DNA of 64,000 bases from Frateuria aurantia DSM 6220 (GTDB lineage Bacteria > Pseudomonadota > Gammaproteobacteria > Xanthomonadales > Rhodanobacteraceae), in the NCBI RefSeq assembly GCF_000242255.2, contig NC_017033.1, forward strand, positions 434,001-498,000, given 5' to 3'. Under the pieces are notes generated by a model, which was not told the origin of the DNA, made no database searches, and worked only from the letters and a program-made list of their open reading frames with translations. Below are positions 20,978 through 29,274 of this stretch, in pieces (within the stretch, counting starts at the first letter, position 1; the number at the start of each line of letters is the position of its first letter). Position numbers and translations under genes: made by a program.

Positions 20978-21436
20978 ATGAACATGATGTCGCCCAGACG
21001 ATCTGGCAAGGCGCTGATCCGGATCGCGGCGCTGGCCGTGCTGATGGCCGCAGGCACGCAGACGGCCATGGCCGCCAGGCTGGTCGCCCCGGACCATCTC
21101 CACAACTACTGGATCCTGCTCAACCGCACCGTCGATGTCGAGGTGCCGGACAGCGGAAACAACATCGACAAGCCCGGCTGCGTCGCCGTCAGCTACCTGA
21201 TCGGTTCCGATGGCGTGCCGCGGGATGTCAAGGTGCGTGCCAGCGTGCCGGCCAGCGACCTGGGTTCGGCAGCGATCAGCGCGGTCTCGAATTTCCGCTA
21301 CGGCCCTTCGTTGTCCAATCGCGGCAGTGATCCGGTGTCGACCTATTACGTGGTGCCATTCAACGCGCCGGATGATCCGGCCGGACAGCAACGTCTGATG
21401 GCGGCCTGCCAGTTGCCCGGCTATCCCCGCGACTGA
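20978..21436 (+). CDS. Periplasmic protein with TonB C-terminal-like domain
   Basis: 152 residues: signal peptide (ALIRIAALAVLMAAGTQTAMA) and a small domain with GCVAVSYLIGSDGVPRDVKVRASVP then AAISAVSNFRYGPS. This is the beta-alpha-beta pattern of the TonB C-terminal domain, where the repeat after the second strand (VRxSxP...A..A....YxP) is diagnostic. It has no transmembrane anchor or proline-rich linker, so it cannot couple to ExbB/ExbD in the usual way. Similar stand-alone proteins are common in Xanthomonadales; function unknown. Confidence 0.65.
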   Translation: MNMMSPRRSGKALIRIAALAVLMAAGTQTAMAARLVAPDHLHNYWILLNRTVDVEVPDSGNNIDKPGCVAVSYLIGSDGVPRDVKVRASVPASDLGSAAISAVSNFRYGPSLSNRGSDPVSTYYVVPFNAPDDPAGQQRLMAACQLPGYPRD

Positions 21437-21534
21437 GGTCGCGCCGGATCACGGCCGCGTGACCTTGGCGCCGCCGTCTTCTATCCGTTTATCGGCGGTC
21501 ACGACCGTCTTCCGTTACCTACATTGGAGTTGTC

Positions 21535-22545
21535 ATGAGCATTGAAGATCTGGAAAGCATTGCCCTTGCCATGGTTGCCCGCGGCAAAGGCATCATCGCG
21601 ATTGATGAGTCCACCGGTACGATCCAGCGCCGCTTCGAAGCGGTCGGCATCGAGAACACCGAAGAGAACCGGCGCGCCTACCGCGAATTGCTGCTGACCA
21701 CCCCGGGCCTGTCCGAGCACATTTCGGGTGCGATCCTGTTTGACGAGACCATCCGCCAGTCGACCAAGGACGGCGTTCCGTTCACCACCCTGATGAAGAA
21801 GGCCGGCATCATTCCCGGCATCAAGGTCGACAAGGGGCCGGTGCCGCTGGCGCTGTATCCGGGTGATGTGGTCACCGAGGGCCTGGACGGTCTGCGTGAG
21901 CGGCTGCAGGAATACGCCAGGCTGGGCGCCCAGTTCGCCAAGTGGCGCGCGGTGATCAACATCAGCGAAGAAACCCCCAGCTCTGCCGCGATCGAGGCCA
22001 ATGCCCATGCACTTGCCCGCTATGCGGCGCTGTGTCAGGAAGCCGGTCTGGTGCCGATGGTGGAGCCGGAAGTCATCATGGATGGCGACCATAGCCTGGA
22101 TGTCAGCTACGAAGTGCACGAAGCCGTGCTGCGCAGCGTGTTCAATGCCTTGTACGAGCAGAACGTGCTGCTGGAAGGCACCATCCTGAAGACCAGCATG
22201 GTGATCCCGGGCAAGGATGCACCGGAACAGGCCTCGGTCGAAGACGTGGCTGATGCCACCGTGCGGGTGCTGAAGTCCACGGTGCCGGCCACCCTGCCGG
22301 GCATTGTCTTCCTTTCCGGCGGTCAGACCGACGAGCAGTCCACCGCGCATCTGAATGCGATGCATACCAGCGGCGAGAAGCTGCCGTGGCCGCTGTCGTT
22401 CTCCTATGGCCGGGCGATGCAGCAGGCCGCGTTGAAGCTGTGGGCCAAGGATCTCAACGGCAATGTGGCGGCTGCCCAGAAGATCGTGGCCGAACGGGCC
22501 CGTGAAAACGGCCAGGCCGCGCTGGGCAAGTGGGTCAAGAAGTAA
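21535..22545 (+). CDS. fba: Class I fructose-bisphosphate aldolase
   Basis: Schiff-base aldolase splitting fructose-1,6-bisphosphate into two triose phosphates. 336 residues. The lysine that forms the Schiff base is in LLEGTILKTSMV (about residue 220), and the IDESTGTIQRRF, KWRAVINI and GGQTDEQSTAHLNAM segments are those of eukaryote-like class I enzymes; there are no class II zinc histidines. Class I aldolase in a gammaproteobacterium fits Xanthomonadales. TTGGAG lies just before the ATG. Monocistronic, with an intrinsic terminator after it. Confidence 0.97.
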   Translation: MSIEDLESIALAMVARGKGIIAIDESTGTIQRRFEAVGIENTEENRRAYRELLLTTPGLSEHISGAILFDETIRQSTKDGVPFTTLMKKAGIIPGIKVDKGPVPLALYPGDVVTEGLDGLRERLQEYARLGAQFAKWRAVINISEETPSSAAIEANAHALARYAALCQEAGLVPMVEPEVIMDGDHSLDVSYEVHEAVLRSVFNALYEQNVLLEGTILKTSMVIPGKDAPEQASVEDVADATVRVLKSTVPATLPGIVFLSGGQTDEQSTAHLNAMHTSGEKLPWPLSFSYGRAMQQAALKLWAKDLNGNVAAAQKIVAERARENGQAALGKWVKK

Positions 22546-22594
22546 GCTTTGCCAGTCCATGGTCCGGCCCGACGGTTGGCGGATCGGACATGCA

Positions 22595-22622
22595 AAAGGG
22601 GCGACCTCGCGGTCGCCCCTTT
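22595..22622. terminator. Intrinsic terminator between fba and the outer-membrane protein gene
   Basis: A 12-bp perfect stem AAAGGGGCGACC/GGTCGCCCCTTT with a TCGC loop; A- and T-rich stem ends make it work in either direction for the two convergent genes. Confidence 0.85.
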
Positions 22623-22669
22623 GCCGTTGCCGTCGTACCGTCGCAGACGGTACGCGGTCATGGCGTTGC

Positions 22670-23359
22670 TCAGAAGCGGTATTCGCCCTTCACGCCGAAC
22701 ACTTCGGTATCCAGTGCATAGGTCTTCGGGTTGTTGCTTCCGGTGCCGCCGTTGCTGACGCGGTAGTAGTCGGCCGTGGCGCCCACGCTCCAGTGACGGC
22801 TGATGTCCCAGCCGGTGCCCACGCCGATGTAATAGCCCAGGTTGTTGTTGAAGCGGACCACCGAGGGGGCTTCGGTGATGGTGTTCAGGCCTTCGCCATG
22901 CGCGTCGTACAGGCCGCCGTGCAGGGTCATGTACCAGCCGGGGGTCAGGTTCAGGCGCAGGTTGGCACCGAAGGTGATGCCGCGCGAGCGGGCTTCGCCA
23001 TCACGGCCGTTGACGTAGTTGCCGCCCGAACGGTAGTTGTTGCCGTAGCCGATGCCCGGGGTCTGGTGGCCCAGATAGACGTAGCCCAGCTCGGGACCGA
23101 CACTCAGATCAGGGCTGACCGGGAACAGATAGCCGCCGCTCAGCGAGCCGGCATAGCTGGTGCCCTTGTAGCCATTGCTGATGCCGGACATGGCGGCGCC
23201 AGCGCCCAGATCGATGTACCAGCCGCCCTTGGCATTGGGCAGGGGCTGGTTCAGCGCATTCTGGTCGGCGGGCTGGATATTGTCCTGGGCGAAGACGGCC
23301 GGGACGGCGGTGGCGCCGACGGCGGCGAGGACAGCGACAGCAAGCAGTTTCTTGTACAT
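22670..23359 (-). CDS. Outer-membrane beta-barrel protein, OmpW/OmpA-like porin family
   Basis: 229 residues with a signal peptide (MYKKLLAVAVLAAVGATAVPAVFA). The mature part shows alternating hydrophobic strands and ends in a terminal Phe (VKGEYRF), the BAM recognition signature of outer-membrane barrels. WYIDLGAGAAMSG, GPELGYVYLG and YIGVGTGWDISRHWSVGATADYY fit an eight-stranded barrel. Small-molecule or structural role unknown. The leader upstream contains a stable hairpin next to an A8 tract and a strong GAGGAG site, hinting at post-transcriptional control. Confidence 0.8.
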   Translation of the reverse strand: MYKKLLAVAVLAAVGATAVPAVFAQDNIQPADQNALNQPLPNAKGGWYIDLGAGAAMSGISNGYKGTSYAGSLSGGYLFPVSPDLSVGPELGYVYLGHQTPGIGYGNNYRSGGNYVNGRDGEARSRGITFGANLRLNLTPGWYMTLHGGLYDAHGEGLNTITEAPSVVRFNNNLGYYIGVGTGWDISRHWSVGATADYYRVSNGGTGSNNPKTYALDTEVFGVKGEYRF

Positions 23360-23386
23360 GGGGGTACTCCTCAGTTTTTTTTGTAC

Positions 23387-23425
23387 GCCATCGCCCGGCT
23401 TGGGGATCGCCAGATGGGCGATGGC
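23387..23425 (-). promoter_or_regulatory. Hairpin in the 5' leader of the outer-membrane protein gene
   Basis: A perfect 10-bp inverted repeat GCCATCGCCC/GGGCGATGGC with a 19-nt loop sits about 27 nt upstream of the ATG. On the mRNA strand an A8 tract and then GAGGAG follow it. There is no T tract downstream, so it is not an intrinsic terminator of this transcript. Possible roles are mRNA stabilisation or control of ribosome access. Confidence 0.4.
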
Positions 23426-23889
23426 GTGCCGCGATGCATCGCAACACGCGTATTAGATCGGGGCGGACCTGAAGGATTTCCATACCCGCCGGTCTTGAAT
23501 TAAGTAAAAGTTAAGCAATCAAGGAGACCTTTTTCTCGATACTTTCGGGGAAAAAACCGGCGAGCTGGAACCCGGAGCCCTGCCTGGAGCCCGGATGCAG
23601 GCGATTGCCGTTGCCAGAGCCTGGTCGATGCGGTCCTGGCCCCGGATTCCGAGCGTGGGTCGCGAGGTGCGACTCGCCGAGCCGGCCGTCTCCTGCCTGG
23701 ACTCCGGTCCGGCCTGCTTTCTGCCCGTGAATTCGCGGAACGGGCAGGCCTCCGGCCTCTGCCGCGCGCGCCGCGGCATCGATCGGTTCCTCGTTCCGGC
23801 AGGATGGGGCTTGCCGGCAGGGCATTCATGCTTCGGCCATTCCAAGAGGCGACAGCCGGAGCGTGATGAGCGACAATATGCGCCTGCCC
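23426..23889. other. Long non-coding stretch between the outer-membrane protein gene and tkt
   Basis: No gene found. An A+T-rich part near 23494-23535 probably holds the promoter of the outer-membrane protein gene (minus strand). The rest is GC-rich with several hairpins: GTCGC-GAGGT-GCGAC near 23660, CTGCCCGT/ACGGGCAG (23721-23728 and 23740-23747), and CCGGCA/TGCCGG near 23800. These could belong to a small RNA or be extragenic repeat remnants; nothing here decides. Confidence 0.4.
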
Positions 23890-23919
23890 TTGGCAGTTTG
23901 ACTGCCTTATCGCTATGAA
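23890..23919 (+). promoter_or_regulatory. Putative tkt promoter with an internal operator-like palindrome
   Basis: TTGGCA, an 18-bp spacer and TATGAA form a plausible promoter. Inside it, GGCAGT-TTG-ACTGCC (23892-23906) is a perfect 6-bp inverted repeat overlapping the -35 box, where a repressor would block RNA polymerase. Only sequence supports this. Confidence 0.4.
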
Positions 23920-23933
23920 GATGGAGACTGTTT

Positions 23934-25928
23934 ATGTCTGATCGTCGCGTACTTGCCAATGCCGTCCGGGCACTCGCCATGGATGCCGTGGAAGCTGCCA
24001 ACAACGGCCATCCCGGCATGCCCATGGGCATGGCGGACATCGCCGAGGTGCTTTGGAACGATTTCTATTCGCACAGCCCCAACCAGCCGAAGTGGTTCAA
24101 TCGCGATCGTTTCCTGCTGTCCAACGGACACGGTTCGATGCTGCAGTACGCGCTGCTGCATCTGTCGGGGTACGACTTGTCGATCAACGACCTCAAGCAG
24201 TTCCGCGAACTGCACTCCAAGACCCCGGGACACCCGGAATACAACGAGACCCCCGGTGTCGAGACCACCACCGGTCCGCTGGGACAGGGCTTCGCCAATG
24301 CGGTCGGCTTCGCTCTGGCCGAGAAGACACTGGCCGGGCATTACAACCGTCCCGGGCATGACATCGTCGACCACCACACCTTCGTGTTTCTCGGCGACGG
24401 CTGCATGATGGAAGGCGTTTCGCATGAAGCCGCCTCGCTGGCCGGTACCTGGAAGCTGGGCAAGCTGGTCGCGATCTATGATGACAATGGCATCTCGATC
24501 GATGGCGAAGTCCATGGCTGGTTCACCGACGATACCCCGAAGCGCTTCGAGGCCTATGGCTGGAAAGTGATCCGTGATGTCGACGGCCACAACCCCGAGG
24601 CCATCAAGGCTGCGCTGGCCGAGGCCGTCAGCGGTGGCGATCAGCCGGTGCTGATCTGCGCCAAGACCATCATCGGCTTTGGCGCCCCGCACAAGCAGGG
24701 CAAGGAAGAATCCCACGGCTCGCCGCTGGGCAAGGCCGAGATCGCGGCGGCCCGCGACGAGCTGGACTGGCGTCATGCCCCCTTCGAGATTCCGCAGGAA
24801 ATCTACGCTGGATGGGATGCGCGCAAGGCCGGTGACGAGCGCGTGGCGAAGTGGGAGACGGCCTTTGCCGCCTATGCCCAGGCGTTCCCGGAACTGGCCG
24901 CCGAATTGCAGCAGCGCCTGAGTGGCGAGTTGCCGGCCGACTGGAGCGAGAAGTCGGCCGCCTATATCCGGCAGATCCAGGCCGCTGGCGGCGATGTTGC
25001 CACCCGCAAGGCCTCGCAGCAGGCCATCGGCGCCTTCGCCCCGCTGCTGCCGTCCCTGTTCGGTGGTTCCGCTGACCTGGCCCCGTCCAACCTGACGTTG
25101 TGGAAGGGCAGCAAGAGCGTGACCGGCCCGGATGGGAACTATGCCCACTACGGCGTGCGCGAGTTCGGCATGAGCGCGATTGCCAACGGCATCGCCCTGC
25201 ATGGTGGCTTCATTCCCTATGACGCCACCTTCCTGGTGTTCTCCGACTATGCCCGCAACGCGGTGCGGATGAGTGCGTTGATTCCGGCCCAGGTCATCCA
25301 CGTCTACACCCATGACTCCATCGGTCTGGGCGCCGACGGTCCGACCCATCAGCCGATCGAGCATATCCCCAGTCTGCGCTATATCCCGGGCAACCATGTC
25401 TGGCGCCCCTGCGACGACGTGGAGTCGGCGGTGTCCTGGCAGCAGGCGATCGAGCGCAAGGGCAAGCCCAGCTGCCTGATCTTCTCGCGCCAGAACCTGA
25501 AGCATCAGCATCGCAGCGACGAGCAGCTGGCCCAGATCAAGCAGGGCGGCTACGTCTTGTCCGATCCGGCCGACGGCCAGTTCAAGGCCATCCTGCTGGC
25601 GACCGGCTCGGAGGTGGAACTGGCGATGGAAGCTTCGCGGGCCCTCGCCGATGCCGGCGTGCCGGTGCGCGTGGTGTCATTGCCTTGCGCCGAGGTCTTC
25701 GATGCCCAGCCGCTGGAATACCGCGAAGCGGTGCTGCCGGGCTGGTGCCGTGCCCGCGTCGCGGTGGAAGCGGCTCTGGCCGACTACTGGCGCAAATATG
25801 TGGGCCTGGATGGCGAGGTGATCGGCATGCACTCCTTCGGTGCCTCGGCGCCGGGCGATGTGCTGCTGGAGCACTTCGGCTTCACCGTGCCCAAGGTAGT
25901 CGATGCGGTCAAGCGCGTGATCGGCTGA
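23934..25928 (+). CDS. tkt: Transketolase
   Basis: Thiamine diphosphate enzyme of the pentose phosphate pathway and Calvin-type rearrangements, moving two-carbon units between sugar phosphates. 664 residues, full length. Motifs: substrate histidine in [26 protein letters not shown], the ThDP/Mg site [14 protein letters not shown]...DDNGISIDG, the pyrimidine-domain [15 protein letters not shown], and [19 protein letters not shown] near the second substrate site. GGAG lies 7 nt before the ATG. It sits with rpiA, fba, pyk and gap, and has its own terminator. Confidence 0.98.
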   Translation: MSDRRVLANAVRALAMDAVEAANNGHPGMPMGMADIAEVLWNDFYSHSPNQPKWFNRDRFLLSNGHGSMLQYALLHLSGYDLSINDLKQFRELHSKTPGHPEYNETPGVETTTGPLGQGFANAVGFALAEKTLAGHYNRPGHDIVDHHTFVFLGDGCMMEGVSHEAASLAGTWKLGKLVAIYDDNGISIDGEVHGWFTDDTPKRFEAYGWKVIRDVDGHNPEAIKAALAEAVSGGDQPVLICAKTIIGFGAPHKQGKEESHGSPLGKAEIAAARDELDWRHAPFEIPQEIYAGWDARKAGDERVAKWETAFAAYAQAFPELAAELQQRLSGELPADWSEKSAAYIRQIQAAGGDVATRKASQQAIGAFAPLLPSLFGGSADLAPSNLTLWKGSKSVTGPDGNYAHYGVREFGMSAIANGIALHGGFIPYDATFLVFSDYARNAVRMSALIPAQVIHVYTHDSIGLGADGPTHQPIEHIPSLRYIPGNHVWRPCDDVESAVSWQQAIERKGKPSCLIFSRQNLKHQHRSDEQLAQIKQGGYVLSDPADGQFKAILLATGSEVELAMEASRALADAGVPVRVVSLPCAEVFDAQPLEYREAVLPGWCRARVAVEAALADYWRKYVGLDGEVIGMHSFGASAPGDVLLEHFGFTVPKVVDAVKRVIG

Positions 25929-25946
25929 TCCAGCCGTCTCCGTCTG

Positions 25947-25978
25947 CGAAAAAGCCGCCCCGAAGGGCGGCTTTTTCG
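25947..25978. terminator. Intrinsic terminator between tkt and rpiA
   Basis: A 14-bp stem CGAAAAAGCCGCCC/GGGCGGCTTTTTCG with a CGAA tetraloop; the T5 and A5 arms give U-tract character in both directions. Confidence 0.9.
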
Positions 25979-26024
25979 TGCGAGGGCCCTGGTCGGCTGC
26001 CGGTGCCTTGAGGGTCGGTTGGCA

Positions 26025-26678
26025 TCAGCTCAGAATCTGCACTTCGCGGCCGCCGACGATCACGACATCCGCAGGGCGGCGGGCGAACAGGCCGACCGCG
26101 ACCACACCGGGAATCTGGTTGATCTGCTGCTCCAGCGCCTTGGGGTCGGCAATGCGCCAGCCGTGGATATCCAGAATCCAGTTGCCGTTGTCGGTCACCA
26201 CGCCGTCGCGCCAGACGGGTTGGCCACCCAGCCGGACGATTTCACGGGCGACCAGGCTGCGGGCCATCGGAATCACCTCGATCGGTACTGGATGGTGGCC
26301 CAGCAGGTCGACCTGCTTGCTCTGATCGATGATGCAGACAAAGCGGCGGGCGGCCTCGGCCACGATCTTTTCACGGGTGAGGGCGGCTCCGCCGCCCTTG
26401 ATCAGCCGCTTGGCCGGATCGCATTCGTCGGCACCGTCGACATACAAGGCCAGTGTTCCGCAGGCATTGAGATCCAGCACCGGAATCTGCAGCCGGTGCA
26501 GGTGCTCGGTGGACTGCACCGAACTGGAGACCGCGCCTTCGATGCGGTCGCGCAAGGGGCCCAGTGCCTCGATGAAATGGGCGACGGTACTGCCGGTGCC
26601 GACACCGACGATCATGCCGTCCTCGACATAGCGGATGGCGGCTTCGGCCGCGGCCTTCTTCTGGCTGTCCTGACTCAT
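26025..26678 (-). CDS. rpiA: Ribose-5-phosphate isomerase A
   Basis: Interconverts ribose-5-phosphate and ribulose-5-phosphate, feeding transketolase encoded next door. 217 residues, as in E. coli. Motifs are [15 protein letters not shown] (phosphate loop), YVDGADECD (catalytic Asp), [15 protein letters not shown] (catalytic Glu and Lys) and ILDIHGWRI. The gene converges on tkt across a strong terminator, so linkage is positional rather than operonic. Confidence 0.97.
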   Translation of the reverse strand: MSQDSQKKAAAEAAIRYVEDGMIVGVGTGSTVAHFIEALGPLRDRIEGAVSSSVQSTEHLHRLQIPVLDLNACGTLALYVDGADECDPAKRLIKGGGAALTREKIVAEAARRFVCIIDQSKQVDLLGHHPVPIEVIPMARSLVAREIVRLGGQPVWRDGVVTDNGNWILDIHGWRIADPKALEQQINQIPGVVAVGLFARRPADVVIVGGREVQILS

Positions 26679-26740
26679 TTCAGCTCCGTGAAATCCTGTG
26701 GGGATCGAATCGTGCAGCCGTGACCTGGCACGGCCCTGGT

Positions 26741-27199
26741 TCAGGCGCCGGCCAGTCCGTTGATGAATTGCCAGTCGCCGGCGGCCACCGGCATCACCGA
26801 CAGGCGATTGCCCTTGCGCAGCAAGGGCATGTCGGCGAGTTGCGGACAGCTCTTCAGCTCATCCAGGCTGATGGTGCGCGGGAAGGTCTGCACATAGCCG
26901 ACATCCACCAGCATCCAGCGCGGCGCGGCGCGGCTGCTGCCCGCATCGAAATACTTGCTGTCCGGATCGAACTGCGAGGGATCGGGATAGGCTTCACTGA
27001 CCACCTCGGCGATGCCGACGATGCCGGGTACCTTGCAGTTGGAGTGGTAGAAGAAGATCCTGTCGCCGATCCGCATGCCGTCGCGCATGAAGTTGCGCGC
27101 CTGGTAATTGCGGACGCCGTCCCAGGGCTCCTTGCCACGGGTTTTCAGATCATCGATCGAAAACACATCGGGTTCGGACTTCATCAGCCAATGGTTCAT
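26741..27199 (-). CDS. EVE domain-containing protein
   Basis: 152 residues, full length for the EVE (PUA-like) family, whose members bind modified bases in DNA or RNA through an aromatic cage. Characteristic segments are [42 protein letters not shown] and [16 protein letters not shown]. It overlaps the end of the fau gene by 4 nt (ATGA), so the two are translated together. Many such genes neighbour fau and zapA in proteobacteria. The ligand is unknown. Confidence 0.92.
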   Translation of the reverse strand: MNHWLMKSEPDVFSIDDLKTRGKEPWDGVRNYQARNFMRDGMRIGDRIFFYHSNCKVPGIVGIAEVVSEAYPDPSQFDPDSKYFDAGSSRAAPRWMLVDVGYVQTFPRTISLDELKSCPQLADMPLLRKGNRLSVMPVAAGDWQFINGLAGA

Positions 27200-27834
27200 G
27201 GGGTTTCAGACTCGTGGTGGCTGACCGGCTGGCATTCGATCAGTTCCTGATCGGTGGCGACATAGTCCAGACGCAGATCCCAGGGCGCGGGTTCGATCTG
27301 TTCCAGTCCCTGGAAAGCATAGCCGACGCCGACCAGCAACGGTCCGCCTTCGTCGGGTGGGCGGCGCTCGGCCAGTACCCGGTCATAGTAGCCACCGCCA
27401 TAGCCCAGCCGGTAGCCGCGTCGATCAAAAGCCAGCAAGGGCACCAGGATGAGATCCAGCGCCTGGGCTTCGATCAGCGAACCCTGCTGTTCAGGTTCGG
27501 GGATGCCGAAACGGTTGCTGACGATGGCATCACCAGTGGCCCAGCGCGCGAAGCGCATCGACGGACCGGGCTGCAGCACGGGCAGCCAGAACTGCTGCCC
27601 ACGCGAGGCAAGCCCGGCGATGGCGAGGTTCAAGGGGATTTCGCCATGGACGGCCCAGTAGCCGCCCACCCGCACATCGGTGAGAAAATCCGGCAACTGT
27701 TCCAGACTCTGGCGCAGACCTTGCGCGGCGATGATCCGTTCGCGCGGCGGCAATTGCTTGCGCTGCAGGTCGAAGAGGCGGCGAATCTCGCCTCGCTCGG
27801 CGGCATTCACGTTCCGCGTCTCCTGAACTGTCAT
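27196..27834 (-). CDS. fau: 5-formyltetrahydrofolate cyclo-ligase
   Basis: Converts 5-formyl-THF to 5,10-methenyl-THF with ATP, recovering folate. 212 residues from MTVQETRNVN; the frame stays open 43 codons further but that part overlaps the candidate 6S RNA. The N-terminal basic helix (RRLFDLQRKQLPPRERIIAA) and the phosphate loop RRGYRLGYGGGYYDRVLAE are diagnostic. Position just downstream of 6S RNA and zapA matches E. coli ssrS-ygfA, where the pair is cotranscribed. Confidence 0.95.
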   Translation of the reverse strand: MTVQETRNVNAAERGEIRRLFDLQRKQLPPRERIIAAQGLRQSLEQLPDFLTDVRVGGYWAVHGEIPLNLAIAGLASRGQQFWLPVLQPGPSMRFARWATGDAIVSNRFGIPEPEQQGSLIEAQALDLILVPLLAFDRRGYRLGYGGGYYDRVLAERRPPDEGGPLLVGVGYAFQGLEQIEPAPWDLRLDYVATDQELIECQPVSHHESETP

Positions 27835-27844
27835 GGCAAGTGAC

Positions 27845-28020
27845 CGCGGCAGGGCGGTCCTTGGGAATGAGGTGGCGTAAACCGCGGTGCCGTTGCTCAC
27901 CAAACGACCTTGATCCACGAGGATCAGGTGGGAGGGCAAACATGGTCTAGAGGCTCTCCACACGCAGTGGATATGCGCAACAACCGATGTGAAGCCGACC
28001 CGGGGCCGTATTTAGGAACA
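27845..28020 (-). ncRNA. ssrS: Candidate 6S RNA
   Basis: Regulatory RNA that mimics an open promoter and sequesters RNA polymerase in stationary phase. Evidence is positional (between zapA and fau, the conserved gammaproteobacterial site) and structural: an apical hairpin CCTGATCC-TCGT-GGATCAAGG with one bulged A, flanked by GACC/GGTC pairing, a small CCAC/GTGG hairpin on the 5' side, and GTTGC/GCAAC pairing further out, with GGTGAGCAACGG resembling known 6S sequence. The outer closing stem is not clear to me, so ends are approximate. Confidence 0.55.
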
Positions 28021-28068
28021 AGGCAAATGTAAGAGTGAGCTGGCGCACACCGCAGAAAACGCCGAGGC

Positions 28069-28374
28069 CTATTTTACGTGGGCGGCGAGTGCCTGTTCAA
28101 GCTTGCGACGCAATAGCGCAAGGTCCTCGGTCAGCTCCGGGTCGGCCTGCTGCTTCTGCTTGCGGGTCTGCAGCAGCTCGTGGGTGATGCTGATCGCGGC
28201 CAGCACCGCGATGCGGTCGAAACCGGGGGTGCGGGCATTGGCTTTGAGTTCGCGCATCTTGCGGTCCAGGAACTGGGCCGATTCCAGCAGGCCTTCCAGT
28301 TCCTCCGGGGCGCAGGCGATATGGAATTCTCGGTCCAGCAGTCGCAGGGCGACCGGCTCAGGGGTGGTGTTCAT
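28069..28374 (-). CDS. zapA: Cell division protein ZapA
   Basis: Small FtsZ-ring stabiliser that cross-links FtsZ filaments. 101 residues, family length. The N-terminal EPVALRLLDREFHIACAPEE strand region, the LLESAQFLDRKMRELK helix, DRIAVLAAISITHELLQ helix and a C-terminal coiled coil (LALLRRKLEQALAAH) follow the ZapA layout. It is 3 nt downstream of another coiled-coil gene and upstream of the candidate 6S RNA, the usual order. Confidence 0.95.
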   Translation of the reverse strand: MNTTPEPVALRLLDREFHIACAPEELEGLLESAQFLDRKMRELKANARTPGFDRIAVLAAISITHELLQTRKQKQQADPELTEDLALLRRKLEQALAAHVK

Positions 28375-28377
28375 GCA

Positions 28378-28599
28378 TCATCCGTTCTGTTCCAGTGCCT
28401 TCAGCCGCTGGATCATGGCCTCGACCCGGACGCGCGCCTGCTCATTGCGGGCCATCAGCCCGGCGCGCTCGTGGTTGAGCTGCTCCTGGCTGAGCCGCAG
28501 GCTGTGGTTTTCTTCGCTGAGGCGCCGGACCAGCGCCAGCAGCTTGTCCAGCTGCTCGCCCAGGGCGGTCAGTTCCAGTTTGGCCGAATCACTGCTCAT
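28378..28599 (-). CDS. Small coiled-coil protein (TIGR02449-like, possibly ZapB-like)
   Basis: 73 residues, almost entirely one coiled coil with leucines at heptad spacing (LGEQLDKLLALVRRLSEEN...LRLSQEQLNHERAGL). Such genes precede zapA in many gammaproteobacteria, and the length and layout recall ZapB, a ZapA partner that links the Z ring to MatP; homology to ZapB cannot be shown from a coiled coil alone. It appears to be the first gene of the zapA transcript. Confidence 0.75.
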   Translation of the reverse strand: MSSDSAKLELTALGEQLDKLLALVRRLSEENHSLRLSQEQLNHERAGLMARNEQARVRVEAMIQRLKALEQNG

Positions 28600-28707
28600 G
28601 CGGCGACTATAAGCAAATCACTGGCCAAAAGCAGCAGGCTGGGGCGGCGCCAGCCCGCTCGGCTACACTGTAGGCCACCCGTCTTGGTGGACTGAAGAGG
28701 ATAGCGT

Positions 28708-29274
28708 GTGAACACCGAACCGATGATCGGCTACGACGAATTGGCCGATGCGCTGGCCCGGCTGCGGCTGGGTACCGATCCGGCCGAATTCCATGGCTCG
28801 CTCAGCGGCTTTCTGGCCGGTGGTGCCAAGCCGGTAGGGCAGACCCTGCTGGAGGCCTTGCGCCTGGATGCGGCCGGTGAAATCGACAGGGCGGCGCAGG
28901 ACGATGCCGTGCTGCTGGACATGATGCGTCAGACCGAGGCCTCGCTGGCCGATCCCGAGCTGGGCTTCGAGCCGTTGCAGCCGGCCGATGACCGTCCCTT
29001 GGCGGATCGTGCCGATGCGGTGGCCGGTTGGTGCCGGGGATTTCTGGGTGGTTTCGGCCTGTCCGGTGCGGCTTCGCACGGACAGCTGTCGGAGGAGGCC
29101 CAGGAAATCCTGCGTGATCTGGCCACCATCGCCGGCAGCGAATTCGATTTCGGCGATGCCAGCGAAGACGAGGATGCCCTGATCGAGGTCTTCGAATTCG
29201 TTCGCGTGGGCGCCATGCTGCTGCATGCCGAAGTGGCCAGCCTCGGCCGCAACCTGAGCGGCAGCGTGCATTGA
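28708..29274 (+). CDS. ygfB: UPF0149 family protein (YgfB-like)
   Basis: 188 residues starting at GTG with AGAGGA seven nt upstream. The all-helical UPF0149 fold is indicated by YDELADALARL, EFHGSLSGFLAGG, the DAVAGWCRGFLGGFGLSG signature, and the acidic SEFDFGDASEDEDALIEVFEFVRVG. In Pseudomonas aeruginosa YgfB restrains expression of a peptidoglycan amidase by binding AlpA; whether that holds here is unknown. It starts the ygfB-pepP unit, the usual arrangement, divergent from zapA. Confidence 0.92.
   Translation: MNTEPMIGYDELADALARLRLGTDPAEFHGSLSGFLAGGAKPVGQTLLEALRLDAAGEIDRAAQDDAVLLDMMRQTEASLADPELGFEPLQPADDRPLADRADAVAGWCRGFLGGFGLSGAASHGQLSEEAQEILRDLATIAGSEFDFGDASEDEDALIEVFEFVRVGAMLLHAEVASLGRNLSGSVH

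Noticed and set aside
19195-21105. A 636-residue minus-strand open frame over pyk
   Set aside because: Third-position GC bias opens the reverse frame; pyk on the plus strand accounts for all conserved sequence.
27835-27963. N-terminal extension of the fau protein (MWRASRPCLPSH and on)
   Set aside because: It would run through the candidate 6S RNA, and the family begins near MTVQETRN.
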